Shown here one piece after another: positions 1 to 11,033 of a stretch of 64,000 nucleotides of DNA. Made by a program: the position numbers and the translations under genes. Where the stretch lies: assembly GCA_000151295.1 (NCBI GenBank), contig GG745329.1:1063964-1127963 (forward strand). Direction: 5' to 3'. The stretch comes from Allomyces macrogynus ATCC 38327. Lineage: Eukaryota > Blastocladiomycota > Blastocladiomycetes > Blastocladiales > Blastocladiaceae. How positions within the stretch are numbered: the first letter of the stretch is position 1; each line of letters starts with the position of its first letter. Below the pieces are notes generated by a model that was not told the origin of the DNA, made no database searches, and worked only from the letters and a program-made list of their open reading frames with translations.

Positions 1-1283
1 GCGCGGTGTCTCGCGCTTCCACTCGGGCCGGAGTGGTGCAACACACCCACACACGTCCCACATCAACCCGTCCGTCACGTATGCCTCGACCGAGCCCAGC
101 CCAAACCGCGCCGCGTGGTGTGCGGCCACACTGAGCACGTCGGCCGCGGCGCGCGTCGAGTCAGCGGCCAAATGGAGCACGCACAGCACGCCCTCGTCAA
201 TGTGTGGGTGCAGCTCCCTCAGCAGCACGGCGTCGCACGTGCGGATGCCCACAATGTCGGCTCCGTGCGGGTGGAGAGTGGTGCGCAGGTCGCCATGCGC
301 GCGCTGCGCGTAGTAGAAGCGCGTGTTGGCTTCGGGCCACGCGATGCAGATCGCGTCGAGCGGCATGGCGAATACTTGGCGGCCCTGAACGTCGGTTTGG
401 TCGTGTTCGCGCGCGTGCGACCATGCGGCGCCGCAGATCTGCGCGGCGGTGGCAGCGTCGAGGTAATCGATGGGCGGCGAGCCCGAGTCGGGAGTGGAAA
501 GCATGCGCGCCGGATCGATCGTCGCAACGAGCGCGTCAGAAGAAACACGGGCCAGCCAAGCTTGTCATCTGTACAAAGGAATGGTTGCGCATCAGCCGAT
601 CGTTTGCAAGCGTGTTTGGCCAGAGGAGCACGTACAAAACCGCGGCTCAACGTCCTAGTACAGAACCGACACGCCGAGATCTGGGCGCTGCGTGATCCAA
701 TGGTCGCGGATCATGGTGACGAGATGCGTCGCGTACCCGTGCCCGCGCTTGGCGTGATCGACGAACACCGGAGCCATGACCTAAACGTTGACCACTATGT
801 TGACGCTGAATCAGAACTGTTCACGTTCGCGGTCAAGAACTCGGCAGAAAGAGAGCGCGTACGCTGTTCACCCAACCGGCCGACGCGATGGAACGTTTCG
901 CACGACGCCAACATGGTCGGGTCAGCCGCATTCACCTCGGCTGCCGCGACCAGTACCCAGCTCGTGTGCGCGCCTTGCGCAAACGTCGTCAACTGGAGCA
1001 CCTGCTCGCGCTCGAAGTACTGGTCGAGCGTCAGACCCGACGCGTGGCCCCACTCCTCACAGCTGCGCCAGGTTCCAAAATCAGTCGTATGGCACGGGTG
1101 GAGAAGGCGCGCCCAGGGGCAGTGCTCCATGGACATACTTCTCCTTCGTCGCCGCCCAGTGCAATGGTGACTTGTCGGCACGCCGCAGCGCATGCTTGGC
1201 CTCCGGTTTCGGGACTGGCGTCTCTGCCGCAAGCAGTTTCGCGTGCATAGGCGGAAGCCGTGTGGAAGACATGCTCTCAGCAT
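1..1283 (-). pseudogene. LYC1: LYC1-like GNAT N-acetyltransferase, partial, with reading-frame lesions
   Basis: Resembles the fungal LYC1 family (N6-lysine acetyltransferase of lysine catabolism in yeasts). Family-like blocks in order are GLTLDQYFERE, a WVLVAAAE strand, ASCETFHR, and the acetyl-CoA loop KRGHGYATHL. The next block should read SVLY-S-D...RFY..GWPVF, but the Ser codon is TAG (655-657). A GTACGT donor at 635 joins an acceptor AG at 570-569 (67 bp intron) and restores the Tyr of RFYDKLGWPVF. Right after it, at the TTT run 543-545, one base appears to be missing. The downstream frame then runs open to the window edge (SSDALVATID through GLMWDV). Splicing to a later AG (562-561) avoids the frameshift but loses the GWPVF block and keeps the TAG. 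The N-terminus is uncertain: ATGs lie at 1283 and, in another frame, 1350. It could be a true pseudogene or a gene with sequence errors. Confidence 0.6.
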
Positions 1284-1775
1284 CAGGCGAAGCTCTCAGC
1301 GAATCGTGTTCGTGAAGCGGAATGTCGGGGACTTGCACACTAGTCGACATTTGTTGGTGGATCGATCAAGGAGCGGACAATATCTCCGACCAAACGTTGA
1401 CCCAAGTCATGGCGTCGCCGCATCGAGTATATGGCGAAGCTCTGCCCTCACTGCTGCTTGTAGTGCATGTTGAATGATGCCTTGTTGGTGTCAAAAGGCT
1501 GCGGCCAGAGCGCCATTGGCCCGGTGTTGGCAATACCAAGAACCAACACTCGCATTGTTCGTCCCTGGCGCCGACCTGGCCAGCATCTCCTCGCGCAAAC
1601 GCGCTCTCACTCATGACGACGAAAAAGACGAAGCATTCACGGTGGAAGGGTAGTATATATATATACAGAGCAAACCAAAATTGATTGCAAACGCGAGCGG
1701 ATAACACACCCAGGAACAAATGATCGAACCGCCCCAAACCAGCCGGTACATGCTCTTGCTAGAGCGCCGTTCCGC
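1284..1775. other. Intergenic, 3' side of HSP70 copy 1
   Basis: No gene is recognised. The stretch holds an alternative upstream ATG (1350, minus) for the LYC1-like gene and a (TA)6 run at 1654-1665. That run lies about 110 bp past the HSP70 copy 1 stop and could serve as an AT-rich 3'-end-processing element. Confidence 0.5.
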
Positions 1776-3694
1776 TTAGTCGACCTCCTCGATCGTCGGG
1801 CCCGTCGGGTCCTCGGCGGTCGGCGCGTCAGCGGCCCCGCCAAAGTTGCCCGGCATGCCACCGGCCGGACCAGCACCGCCCGCGGCGTAGAGCTTGGTCA
1901 TGATCGGGTTGGCAATGGCCTCGAGGTCCTTTTGCTTGTGCTCGTACTCGTCCTTGGCCGCCTCCTGGTTGTGGTCGAGCCAGTTGATCGTCTCGGTGAT
2001 GGCCGCGTCGAGCTTGTCCTTGTCGTCCTTGTCGAGCTTGCCGCCCACCTTGTCGTCGTTGATCGTGTTGCGCAGGTTGTAGGCGTACGACTCGAGCCCG
2101 TTCTTGGCCTGCACGCGCGCCGCCGCCTCCTCGTCCTCCTTCTTGTACTTTTCGGCCTCGGCCACCATGCGCTCAATGTCCTCCTTGGAGAGACGGCCCT
2201 TGTCGTTGGTGATCGTGATCTTGTTCGACCGCTCCGTCTGCTTGTCGACGGCCGTCACGTTCAGGATGCCGTTGGCGTCAATGTCGAACGTGACCTCGAT
2301 CTGCGGCACGCCGCGCGGTGCCGGCGGGATGCCGGTCAGCTCAAACTTGCCGAGCAGGTTGTTGTCCTTGGTGCGCGTGCGCTCGCCCTCGTAGACCTGG
2401 ATCAGGACGCCCGGCTGGTTGTCGGCGTAGGTCGAGAACGTCTCCGACTTTTTGCACGGGATCGTCGAGTTCCTCTTGATGAGCGGCGTCATGACACCGC
2501 CGGCCGTCTCGATCCCGAGCGAGAGCGGAGCGACATCGAGCAGCAGCAGGTCCTGCACCTTCTCCGACTGGTCGCCGGCCAAGATGGCGGCCTGGACGGC
2601 GGCACCGTAGGCAACGGCCTCGTCCGGGTTGATCGACTTGTTGGGCTCCTTGCCGTTAAAAAAGTCCGAGACGAGCTTCTGCACCTTGGGGATACGCGTC
2701 GACCCACCAACGAGCACAATCTCGTGCACCTGCGACTTGTCCATCTTGGCGTCGCGCAGCACCTTCTCGACCGGGTCCATGGTCGAGCGGAACAGGTCGG
2801 CGCAGAGCTCCTCGAAGCGCGCGCGCGTGATCGACGTGTAGAAGTCGATGCCCTCGAACAGCGAGTCAATCTCAATCGACGTCTGCGCCGACGACGAGAG
2901 CGTGCGCTTGGCGCGCTCGCAGGCCGTGCGCAGGCGACGCAGCGCGCGCGCGTTCGACGTGATGTCCTTCTTGTGCTTGCGCTTGAACTCCTGCACAAAG
3001 TGCGTGACGAGACGGTTGTCAAAGTCCTCGCCGCCGAGATGCGTGTCACCGGCCGTGGCCTTGACCTCGAAGATGCCCTCCTCGATCGTCAACAGCGACA
3101 CATCAAACGTGCCGCCGCCCAAGTCGAAAATCAGCACGTTGCGCTCGCCCGTCGCGCCCTTCTTGTCGAGACCATAGGCAATGGCGGCGGCCGTCGGCTC
3201 GTTGATGATGCGCAGCACGTTCAAACCCGCAATCGCGCCCGCGTCCTTGGTCGCCTGGCGCTGCGAGTCATTGAAGTACGCCGGGACAGTGACGACGGCG
3301 TGGTTGACCTTGGTGCCGAGGTAGGCCTCGGCCGTCTCCTTCATCTTGAGCAGGACCATGGACGAGACCTCCTCGGGCGAAAACACCTTGGTCTCGCCCT
3401 TGAACTCGATCTGGATGTAGGGCTTCGAGTTCTTGTTGACCACCTTGAACGACCAGTGCTTCATGTCCGACTGCACCACGTCGTCGTCGAAGCGGCGGCC
3501 AATCAGGCGCTTGGCGTCGAACACCGTGTTCGCCGGGTTCATGGCGACCTGGTTCTTGGCGGCATCGCCAATCAGGCGCTCCGTGTCGGTGAAGGCCACG
3601 TACGAGGGCGTCGTGCGGTTGCCCTGGTCGTTGGCAATGATCTCGACGCGGTCATTCTGCCAGACACCGACACACGAGTAGGTCGTACCGAGGT
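1765..3694 (-). repeat. Inverted 1.93-kb repeat, left arm (HSP70 exon 2)
   Basis: Exon 2 of HSP70 plus 11 bases past the stop match the right arm (48104-50033, plus strand). Sense and antisense translations are identical, leaving one visible substitution at 3687/48111, 8 bases into the exon. Outside the arm the last intron bases are similar with a 2-base indel, and the 3' flank diverges at once. Confidence 0.9.
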
Positions 3695-3836
3695 CTAGTC
3701 GATGTTTGCGAAGGAAAAGCTGCGAATCAGCCGACTCTGTTCTCCGATTTTGAACGAGGATCACAGGTCGCAGCCGGACGCGTCGAGAGAAGCGCTACTT
3801 ACCGATACCAACGGCGGGAGAGTCGAGCTTCGACAT
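1776..3836 (-). CDS. hsp70: Cytosolic HSP70 chaperone, copy 1
   Basis: ATP-dependent cytosolic/nuclear Hsp70 of 650 aa, the usual length. Exon 1 is 3836-3803 and exon 2 is 3694-1776. The 108-bp intron (donor GTAAGT) splits the codon that gives [13 protein letters not shown]. Nucleotide-binding signatures are visible: [10 protein letters not shown] near the N-terminus, [12 protein letters not shown] mid-domain, and [10 protein letters not shown]. The substrate-binding domain and lid follow, ending in a Gly/Ala-rich tail and the EEVD terminus typical of cytosolic members that bind TPR co-chaperones. Exon 2 is the same as that of the inverted copy at 47740-50022 except for one visible base. Exon 1 differs at two synonymous sites and the intron differs in length. 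A step-type heat-shock element lies about 300 bp upstream, which suggests heat induction through HSF1. Confidence 0.97.
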
Positions 3837-4516
3837 GGTAGGGAGGAAACTTTGGGATTCAGGTAGTCGTCGTGTTGAGGAACGCTGGTTGAAGTGCTGA
3901 GCGAATCGAGCGGGGATGCCGGCCCTTTTGAATGGGTGCATGCTGGCCGCGAGCCACATCACTTGCCTGGACGAACCACGTCTGACGGAGAACTCGGTGG
4001 AAGCTTGAGGCGTAAGTGGCGTCTTCCTCCCGAGTTTTCTGTTTCCGTCAGCATCCACAATCAGCAGCAACCAACAGCAGCCAAGCCAACGCTGCTGACG
4101 AGCTGGACGAGCCGGGGCAATATCTGTTGCTTCTCCCCGCTTCTCCCTGATTCGTGACGGTTCTCCTTGGTGCGGCAAACCGAATCTCTTTCTTTGTCTC
4201 CACTCTCAGATCTCGTTTTGACAGCTCGCCTTGCTCCAACTGGCCGGTCGAGCGTTATACGCGCACGACACGGGCCGGGATGGCATTGACTGCAAGCTCT
4301 GCGACTCGTCCGTGTGTCCAAGGCACGCGGAACGAAACGATACATGTTTGGCAACGCGCAGTCACCAAACAGGAAGAAAACAATTTGCGAAAAAAAAACT
4401 ATGCATTACCCCTTCGAAATCATCCTGGACAACGGCGTTCGTGTTCCCGTTGACCCGGCCGGCGCAGCGAGCGGGGGCTTGGTGGGGTAAAGACAGAACA
4501 CGTCGGGAGCACCCGA
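3837..4516. other. Intergenic: HSP70 copy 1 promoter and NDUFA7 3' flank
   Basis: Both neighbours lie on the minus strand, so this 680-bp stretch is the HSP70 copy 1 upstream region. Apart from the HSE-like arrays, no TATA box or further gene was seen. Confidence 0.6.
4131..4163 (-). promoter_or_regulatory. Four-unit step-type heat-shock element upstream of HSP70 copy 1
   Basis: On the plus strand TTC begins at 4131, 4141, 4151 and 4161, that is nTTCn units separated by exactly 5 bp. Read toward HSP70 copy 1 this is GAA every 10 bp, the step arrangement of HSF1 sites. It lies 295-327 bp upstream of the ATG at 3836. A weaker GAA pair with the same spacing is at 3990 and 4000. Confidence 0.7.
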
Positions 4517-5320
4517 TTAGTTGTAGGCCGCGACGTGGAAATACGTCGTCGGGCTGTCGGTCGGGAGGTTCGAGTCGGTCGACCGCTGGAAATCGTGCAC
4601 GTGGATCGCCGGCGGCGTCGGGAGCGCGGCTGTGTCAGCGAGGATCGATTCGACCGTCGGCGTCTCGGTGATCGGGACAACGTTCATGCCGGGACCCTGC
4701 GGCAGGCTGGCATGGAGGGATGCAGATCGTCAGTTTGTCGGCTCATGGGCTCGTAAACGGAGACCCGACGGCAACGCACGCCTTGGCGGCACCCGCGGCG
4801 AGCGCAGGCGTCGTCGGGTTCGCGTAGATGGTCGTCTGCGGAAAGTTGCGGCGCGTGTCACGCTGAAAGTAGTAGTTGTTGGTGATACGGTCGTTCGGAC
4901 TGGAATAAATACGAAGGGGACGGCGTCAGCTCTTCCAAATCCGCTCACGCGATCCCAAACAGCCGGGTGGACAATAATGGGCCACACCCGCTGTCGACAA
5001 TGAAAAGGTGCAATCGACCGTACAGTTCCGGTGCCTTGTAGGCGGGCTGCGAACTACATGGCGATAGCAACCCACAAAACAAGTTGCCAACGTTCAATAT
5101 TCTGGCCACAGCTTTGCAGTTGCCGCGACCACACGATGCAGAACGCGATTCGCATCTTGATCGCCGCGTCGGCTCATTTAACTTGACTTGAAACATGTTG
5201 AACATACGCTGGGGGGATGGCACGGAACGAGCCCGACCAGAGGTCCGGCTCGATAACCTGCGGGTTGACGACCAAGCGCAGGCGCTTGGCCAGCTTCATA
5301 ATCATGCCCTCTTTCGACAT
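4517..5320 (-). CDS. NDUFA7: NADH:ubiquinone oxidoreductase subunit NDUFA7 (B14.5a)
   Basis: Accessory subunit of mitochondrial complex I. Exons 5320-5208, 4899-4780 and 4706-4517 give a 140-aa protein. Introns are 308 bp (donor GTATGT) and 73 bp (GTGCGT). The identifying block is APNDRITNNYYFQRDTRRNFP, cut by intron 1, which matches the animal B14.5a block containing NNYYCTRDGRR. An N-terminal basic helix (MKLAKRLRLVVNP) precedes it. The tail is Pro/Thr-rich and ends in VAAYN. The length is close to the 110-150 aa of the family. Complex I as a whole is nuclear plus mitochondrial encoded and was lost from some yeasts, so this implies a respiring mitochondrion with complex I. The identification rests mainly on one conserved block. 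Confidence 0.75.
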
Positions 5321-5535
5321 GGTTGCAGGTAGTCGCGGGCGCAAATGGGTCGAGATTGGTCCACTGGCACGCGTGCTCCAAGTCGGCCGCAAAGCCGAGC
5401 TTGGCCGCGACAAGCTGGAAATGACAATTTCGAGCAGTCACTTGCGAGCGAAAGCTCTGACAGGACGCCTTTTGATGAAAACCTCAGGTTTTGAGCTTGC
5501 CAAAACATCCAGCCAGAACCGACAATAAATCTATT

Positions 5536-7418
5536 TCACCTCCTCTTCTTCTTGCCGCCCTTACCTCGGATCTCATCCCAATCGTCTGCGGATCCCTGGA
5601 ACTTGACGGCAAGCGCGTGGCCCGTCTCCTTGATGTGCGAGAAGAGCTTGGATCGCGACGGGAAGTCGGTCGAGCACACGTTACAGCGGTGCGTGGTGGA
5701 TGCGTCCGCCGTCGCTGCCGCGTTGGCCTTGTCCTTTTTGGCCTTTTTGGCCTTGGCCTTGGAGACCGGAGATGGCGTCTCATCGTCGTCGCCTTCGTCG
5801 GCCGCAGCGTCGGGCCTCACGACCTCGGCCGCCAAGTCGTCGGTTGGAGAAGATGGTGGTTGCGGTGATGGCGTCGCGGGGGTCGACTTGGCCGCCTTTG
5901 CAGACACCGGCTTGGCCTTGCTCGCAGCCTTGGCCTCGCGAACGGCCTTAAGATGTTTCTTGCTCTTGCAGTGCGCATCGAGCTGCGCCTGCGTCGTGAA
6001 CACCTTGTCGCACGGACCGCAGTCGAACGTTGGTGCCGCGCTCGGCGCATCGTGCTCATCGAGTCCCGCGGGCGTCGGTGCGTCGGCCCCGCCGTCGCCC
6101 TCCGCCTGGTCCGAAATCGGCGTATGGCGCTCCATGAATTCGTCGTCGGCCGCGAGTTCCTGGCGGAGCTTGGCGACGCGCTTGGCGTGCGCCTTGGTCG
6201 ATTCGTGGTGCGCAACGGCCTCCGGGCCCGCAAGAAACTTGTCGCACGCCGCGCAATATAAGTCGTGGTCGAGTTCGAGCTCGTCGAGCTGGTCAGCAAC
6301 TGCGTCAATCCCGTCCACGTCGCTTTCGTCGTCGTCCGAGTCGAGGTCGCTGAACCCATCGAGCTTGCTGTAGTCGACGCGCGCCCAATCTTGCTCGACG
6401 TACTCGCTTGCCGCCTGTGCCTGCGCGGCCTTCATCTGTTTGAGGTTCTCGAGGTGCTGCTGTTGTCGCGCCTGCCGCTCCTGCGCGGCCTGCTCGGCAA
6501 AGGCCTTGACGCGCGGGTCGCGCTTCTTGACAAAGTCGACGAGTTTCTATCCGAGAGATGATGACCAGTGGTCAGTGGAGGGTCGCCATGGCGCGGAATG
6601 CAAGCCAGCAAGCATCAATACCTTGACCGTGTCGACATACTCGCGCCTTTCCGTGTCGCGCAGCTTCTTGTTCTCCTTTTCCATGAGCCGGCGAATGCGG
6701 CGGTCGGGCGCATTGCGCAGGTCCCACTTGTCGCGCCAGCTGAACGACTTGACGGTGGCAAACCCGTCCCAGTGCCCGTAAAACAAGTCAACCGTGGCCT
6801 TGTCGGCCTGAGCGTCGCCAAATGTGACACGGTACCAGTCCGGGTGCAGCGCGACCACTTCGTCGCGCGCCGCATAGTCGCGCGCGGCCAGCTCCTCCTG
6901 GAAGAGCTGCGCAAACAGATTGCGGTAGATGGCGTAGAACCCGTCCGAGCGGTCGTTGAACCCGGAATGGATGCCCGACGAAAAGTAGCGCATCAGCGTG
7001 TCGGTTGAGAGACCGGTACCGGATGCATCGCCGTCAGCGTCACGCAGGATCTGGTCGCGGTGCGCGTCGTACCAGGCGCGCTCTTGCGGGTCCGTTAAAA
7101 CCTGCGTGATGGAGTGGCCGGTCAGATTGGCAGAGCACGAGGAGTAGGGCCGCAAGCAACATTATTGCGCACCTCGTATGCCTGCTGTACGAGAATAAAG
7201 CGGTCCTGCGCCCCTTGGGGATCATCGCGGTTCTTGTCTGAACAGCAAGAGCGCAGGGAAAACGTCAGCACCAGCTGGTCGACTTGACGACGGCGGTGGT
7301 GGCTTCCAAAAGTACCGGGGTGGCATTCCAGAGCTTTTTTACGGTAGGCCTTCTTCAGATCGGCCTCGGTCGCGGTGCGCTCGACGCCGAGCACTTCATA
7401 GTGGCACGTGCGCGCCAT
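5536..7418 (-). CDS. JJJ1: JJJ1-type J-domain co-chaperone (DNAJC21 family)
   Basis: Cytosolic J-protein that in yeast stimulates Hsp70 to release Arx1 from late pre-60S ribosomal particles. Exons are 7418-7316, 7237-7173, 7101-6622 and 6546-5536 (552 aa; introns 78, 71 and 75 bp). The J-domain begins at residue 1 ([26 protein letters not shown]). The loop comes from ...LECHP plus DKN across intron 1, giving the essential HPD triad. A charged zuotin-like region follows ([16 protein letters not shown], then [20 protein letters not shown]). Two C2H2 fingers come next, [23 protein letters not shown] and [27 protein letters not shown] stretches, with a possible third ([23 protein letters not shown]) before a Lys/Arg tail ending KKKRR. 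The third finger exceeds the usual two. It shares a 415-bp divergent promoter with the DCAF6-like gene. Confidence 0.92.
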
Positions 7419-7833
7419 ACTCGCGGCAGTTGGAGTGAAAACGTTGACGGGCTTGAAGTTGGACCGGGCCGGGTTGATGGGTTGGTGCAGCGGTTGGACG
7501 ATGGGCTTGGCGCCGCGGTCGGGTGGAGCGTGAGGAGCTGGCAGGGCGCACCAAACGTGAAAGGCGGGCAGTTGGTGCCGATTCCCTGTCTTTATCTCCG
7601 AGAGTCGCAGCTCGTCCGGCGAGACGTGCGATCAGAGCCGATCGGTTGGCCGGAGTGGTGCAAAAACGACTCAATCTGGGTGGCGGGTTGTTGGTTGAGT
7701 CAAATGCAGCGCGAGCTTCACGTGCCTCGTTGCGGGTCGCGTTGAGGCGCTGCGCTGTCGGCTCGCGTTGTCGACGGCACTGGCTCGCCCAGCCGTCGCC
7801 AGACCTCGACCGTGCGCTGCGTCGCGATTTGCA
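7419..7833. other. Divergent promoter region between JJJ1 and DCAF6-like gene
   Basis: The 415 bp carry no supported gene. The plus-strand frame is open upstream of 7834, but its first ATG is 7834; the earlier candidate at 7768 is TTG. Confidence 0.5.
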
Positions 7834-10604
7834 ATGTCCTCTCCGCACCGACCACTGCACTGCTGGCACTACGGAACCGACACCTCGTCCTCGCCGACTG
7901 CCCGCCGTGCTGCCGACCCTGCTACCAGCGCCGCCGCCTCCTCGCCATCTCGCAAGCGCGCACGCTCCCGTTCCTCCGACCCGCCGCACGACCCGTATCC
8001 CGCCATGCTCGGCTCGTCGAACCCGCCCGCGTCGGGTGACAGCGCGACGCGCCCATTGCACTCGCGCGACGACCCAATGCGCGCGTTCGGCAGCGCCAAC
8101 GACAATATTGACGACGACGATCAACTGGCCGACGACCCGCCGCCCTCGTTCTTCAAGAAGCTGCACGCGCGCGAGCTCTCGGTCGGAACCCACGACGCGT
8201 CGTGGCGCCGCCCGCCCTCCTCGGCTGGATCCGCGTCGGTTCCGTCCTCGCCCGTGGTCGCGGCCCGCAAGCGCACGCGCACACGCACTTTTTCTTACCG
8301 CGGCGGTGGTCTGCACGCGCTGGGCACGCCGGCTGCTGCGGTCGCGCCCGACCCGGTCGTGGGGCGCGTCTACCGCCCGTTTGCGCAGCGCATGCAGATC
8401 GTCAACACGCTCGAGGGCCACGACGGCTGCGTCAACACGGTCACTTGGTCGCCGCACGGCGAGTTTATTGCGAGTGGCAGCGGTACGTCGTTGCTCTGGA
8501 GCGCGTTGCAATTGCCGCTTGGCTGGTCGGGTGATGGAAGCGCTGATCCGTGCGCGCGTTCTATTTTGGCAGACGATCAAATCATCAACATTTGGGCCGG
8601 CGACACGGGAGAGCGCGTGCACCGCGTCGTGTCGGGCCACACGGCCAACATCTTTTCCGTCAAGTGGATGCCCAACGACCCGTCGCTCACCAAGCTCATC
8701 AGTTGCGCCGCAGATGGTGCGTTTCATTTGGTGTTGGCGCACTCACATGTTCTACCTAGGCCCCGCCAAGACTTACACACCCTTGCCCACTCCAGGCAAC
8801 ATCCGGTACACGGAGCTCTCGCGCGCGCCGACTTTGAGCCTCGCGGCAACGGGCGGGACCGAAATCCCAACGACGCAGCCCGGGTCGCAGTTTCGGTGCC
8901 ATCAGGACATGACGTACATGGGTGCGTTGGCGTGGGCCCGCGTGGACGGTGGGTGTGTCATTTCCCCCACTCGGCTCCGATCCTCCCACTGTCTTCGTTT
9001 TGCATTTTCCGGTTCGCTGTTCCAAGAGTCTGACGACCGTGTGTCGCCGACTTAGTCTTGCCTGATCCCGACAGTGATTCCGTGTTTTATAGCTGCTCCG
9101 ACGATGGTACAATCCGCCTTATCATTAATTTGAAGTGACCTGTCGCTCACGAGTCCCGTGATCTGCAGGTCACATCAACCGCTACGATTTGCGCGAGCAC
9201 TCCAGCTGCAACTGCCACGGCCAGTGCACGCGGCACTCGTTCATCAACTACCAGCAGGTGCGGCTCAACGTGCAGCACCGGGCCGCGGGCGGCACGGGCA
9301 CCGCCCCTGCCGCGCCTGAGCAGACCCCGGCGAGCACGAGCCGGTCCCGTCTTTTCGAGCGGCTGCTGGGCTTATCGCCGCCATCGGGCGTGACGTGCCT
9401 CGATTTCCGTCCCGATTTCCCGGCCTACCTCGCCGCGTCGTCGAACGACGACCGCGTCTCCGTGTTTGACAAGCGGCAGCCGACGCGGCCCGTGTACCAG
9501 TTTGTCCCGCCGTTTGCCAACTCGCGTGCGCGTGCGCGCGTGCCGCACAAGATCACCGACTGCCGGTTTGACCCGCTCAGCGTCGATGGCGAGCTGCTTG
9601 TGTCCTATTCGGACCAGGATACGTACCTGGTCCGGCCGACGTGGGCCAACGAGACGGGCGGGGAGGCCGACATTGTTCAGCGGTACACGGGCCATTGCAA
9701 CGAGAAGACCATGGTGAGTCTTTTTCTTCACGGTGCCCTGCTTTCTGGTTCCGTACCGAAGAGAAACTGATCCCGGTCTTTGCTCCACCTTTGCTAGATC
9801 AAAGAATCCAACTTCTTCGGCTCAGACCTGATTCTCGGCGGGTCCGACGACGGCAACCTGTTCATTTGGGATCGCGCGACGGGCCACGTGCTCGACGTGC
9901 TCGAGGGCGATGGCCGCATCGTCAACTGCGTGCAGCCGCACCCGGACCTGCCCTACCTGCTCACGGCGGGCATCGACGACTCGATCAAGGTCATGCAGCC
10001 GAGCAACGACCCGCCGGGCGACGTGCCCGAGGACTTGCCCGAGGGACTCGACCCGCTCGCCATGACCGACCGCCCGGCGCTATACGAGCAGTCGCGCCGA
10101 GCCAAGGTGTTCGCGGCCGTGCGCGAGAATCTGCGCATGCGGTCGCGGCACCCACTCTCGTCCGACTATGTCCCGTCTAGAACTGTCGATGATGACGCAC
10201 CAGGGGAGCGCGGCGAGGGCGGCGCGCGCGGGATTCAAGTGACCATGGGGGTTTCGGGCGACGAGGATGAGGAGGAGGACGGTGGCGACGAGTCCGACCA
10301 CGACCATCATCATCGCGTCACGCACGTGTTCCCGCCCGAGGACTTGCCGCTGTTCCTGATCCGGCTGCTCGGGATGATGGAGTCGGCCGAGGGCACGCCG
10401 GGAGAGGGGGCTGCCGGCGATGGCGACGAGGAGCACGGGCACGACGCGGACGACGAGGATGAAGAGGAGGAAGAGGCCGACGTTGAGCAAGAGCGCGCGC
10501 GCCGGCGGTCGCGGTGGTTGCGGACTGGCGCCAGTGCCATGTCCGATACCTCTTCCGACACGTCGTCGTCGGACGAGGGCGAGGCCCCCCAGTCGTTTGA
10601 CTGA
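7834..10604 (+). CDS. DCAF6: DCAF6-like WD40 protein (candidate CUL4-DDB1 substrate receptor)
   Basis: WD40-repeat protein of 773 aa, closest by eye to DCAF6 (NRIP). The exons are 7834-8482, 8573-8716, 8796-8921, 9056-9106, 9169-9713 and 9798-10604; introns are 62-134 bp. Repeat landmarks in order: GHDGCVNTVTWSPHGEFIASGS, GHTANIFSVKWMPND, CSDDGHINRYDLR, and YTGHCNEKTMIKESNFFGSD followed by GGSDDGNLFIWDRATG and VNCVQPHPDLPYLLTAGIDD. The block from TGHxN..T through IKE.NF to VNCxQPHP is the DCAF6 signature. The N-terminus is disordered (Ser/Arg/Pro-rich). The C-terminus is acidic (runs of D/E around residues 640-730) and ends near DTSSSDEGEAP. Family members recruit targets to the CUL4-DDB1 ubiquitin ligase; the substrate here is unknown. 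Confidence 0.85.
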
Positions 10605-11033
10605 GGGCGATGGACTGCCTTGTCCACAGCGCACGATGGACGAATGAAGCATGTGGAGCGTCCATCGCGCGTCGCGCGCTGTCGACGCGCTCAAGCGGAC
10701 CGCAACCCGGCCGCGCGCCTTGACCAGCCGGCCGGTTGGTCAGAATTTGTAAATATCGTTTCATCATTCAGCACGATTCCATTCCATTCAATTCCCCCTT
10801 CGTTTGTCATCGCAGGCTGGCACCGACACGCGTGGTGGCGGAGGGGTGACTAAAGCCAGGGAAAAATACAGGGCCAGTCCCACGGGCCAGCAAACGCGCC
10901 CGCCGGAATCGCATCGCGACCACCATCGTCGCCCGCGTTGACCCTATAAAATCAAACACAGCCCCGGTTCACCCAAGTCGCTGCATTCTGGTCCCAGCAA
11001 ACCGTAATTCCAGCTCTCAGCACGATCGACAAC
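10605..11033. promoter_or_regulatory. Intergenic with TATA box for the Kv-beta-like gene
   Basis: A TATAAAA box at 10945-10951 lies 83-89 bp before the ATG at 11034, a plausible core promoter. Nothing else was recognised in the 429 bp between these co-directional genes. Confidence 0.55.

Noticed and set aside
560..635. Alternative LYC1 intron ending at AG 562-561 that avoids the frameshift
   Set aside because: It deletes the family-like YDKLGWPVF block and does not remove the upstream TAG, so it explains less.
655..657. TAG as a reassigned sense codon
   Set aside because: Other genes in the window use the standard code, and stops including TAG end them normally.
1932..3698. A 588-codon open frame antisense to HSP70 copy 1 (and its twin 48100-49866)
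   Set aside because: It mirrors the strongly biased codons of HSP70 on the opposite strand; long antisense frames are expected in GC-rich conserved genes.
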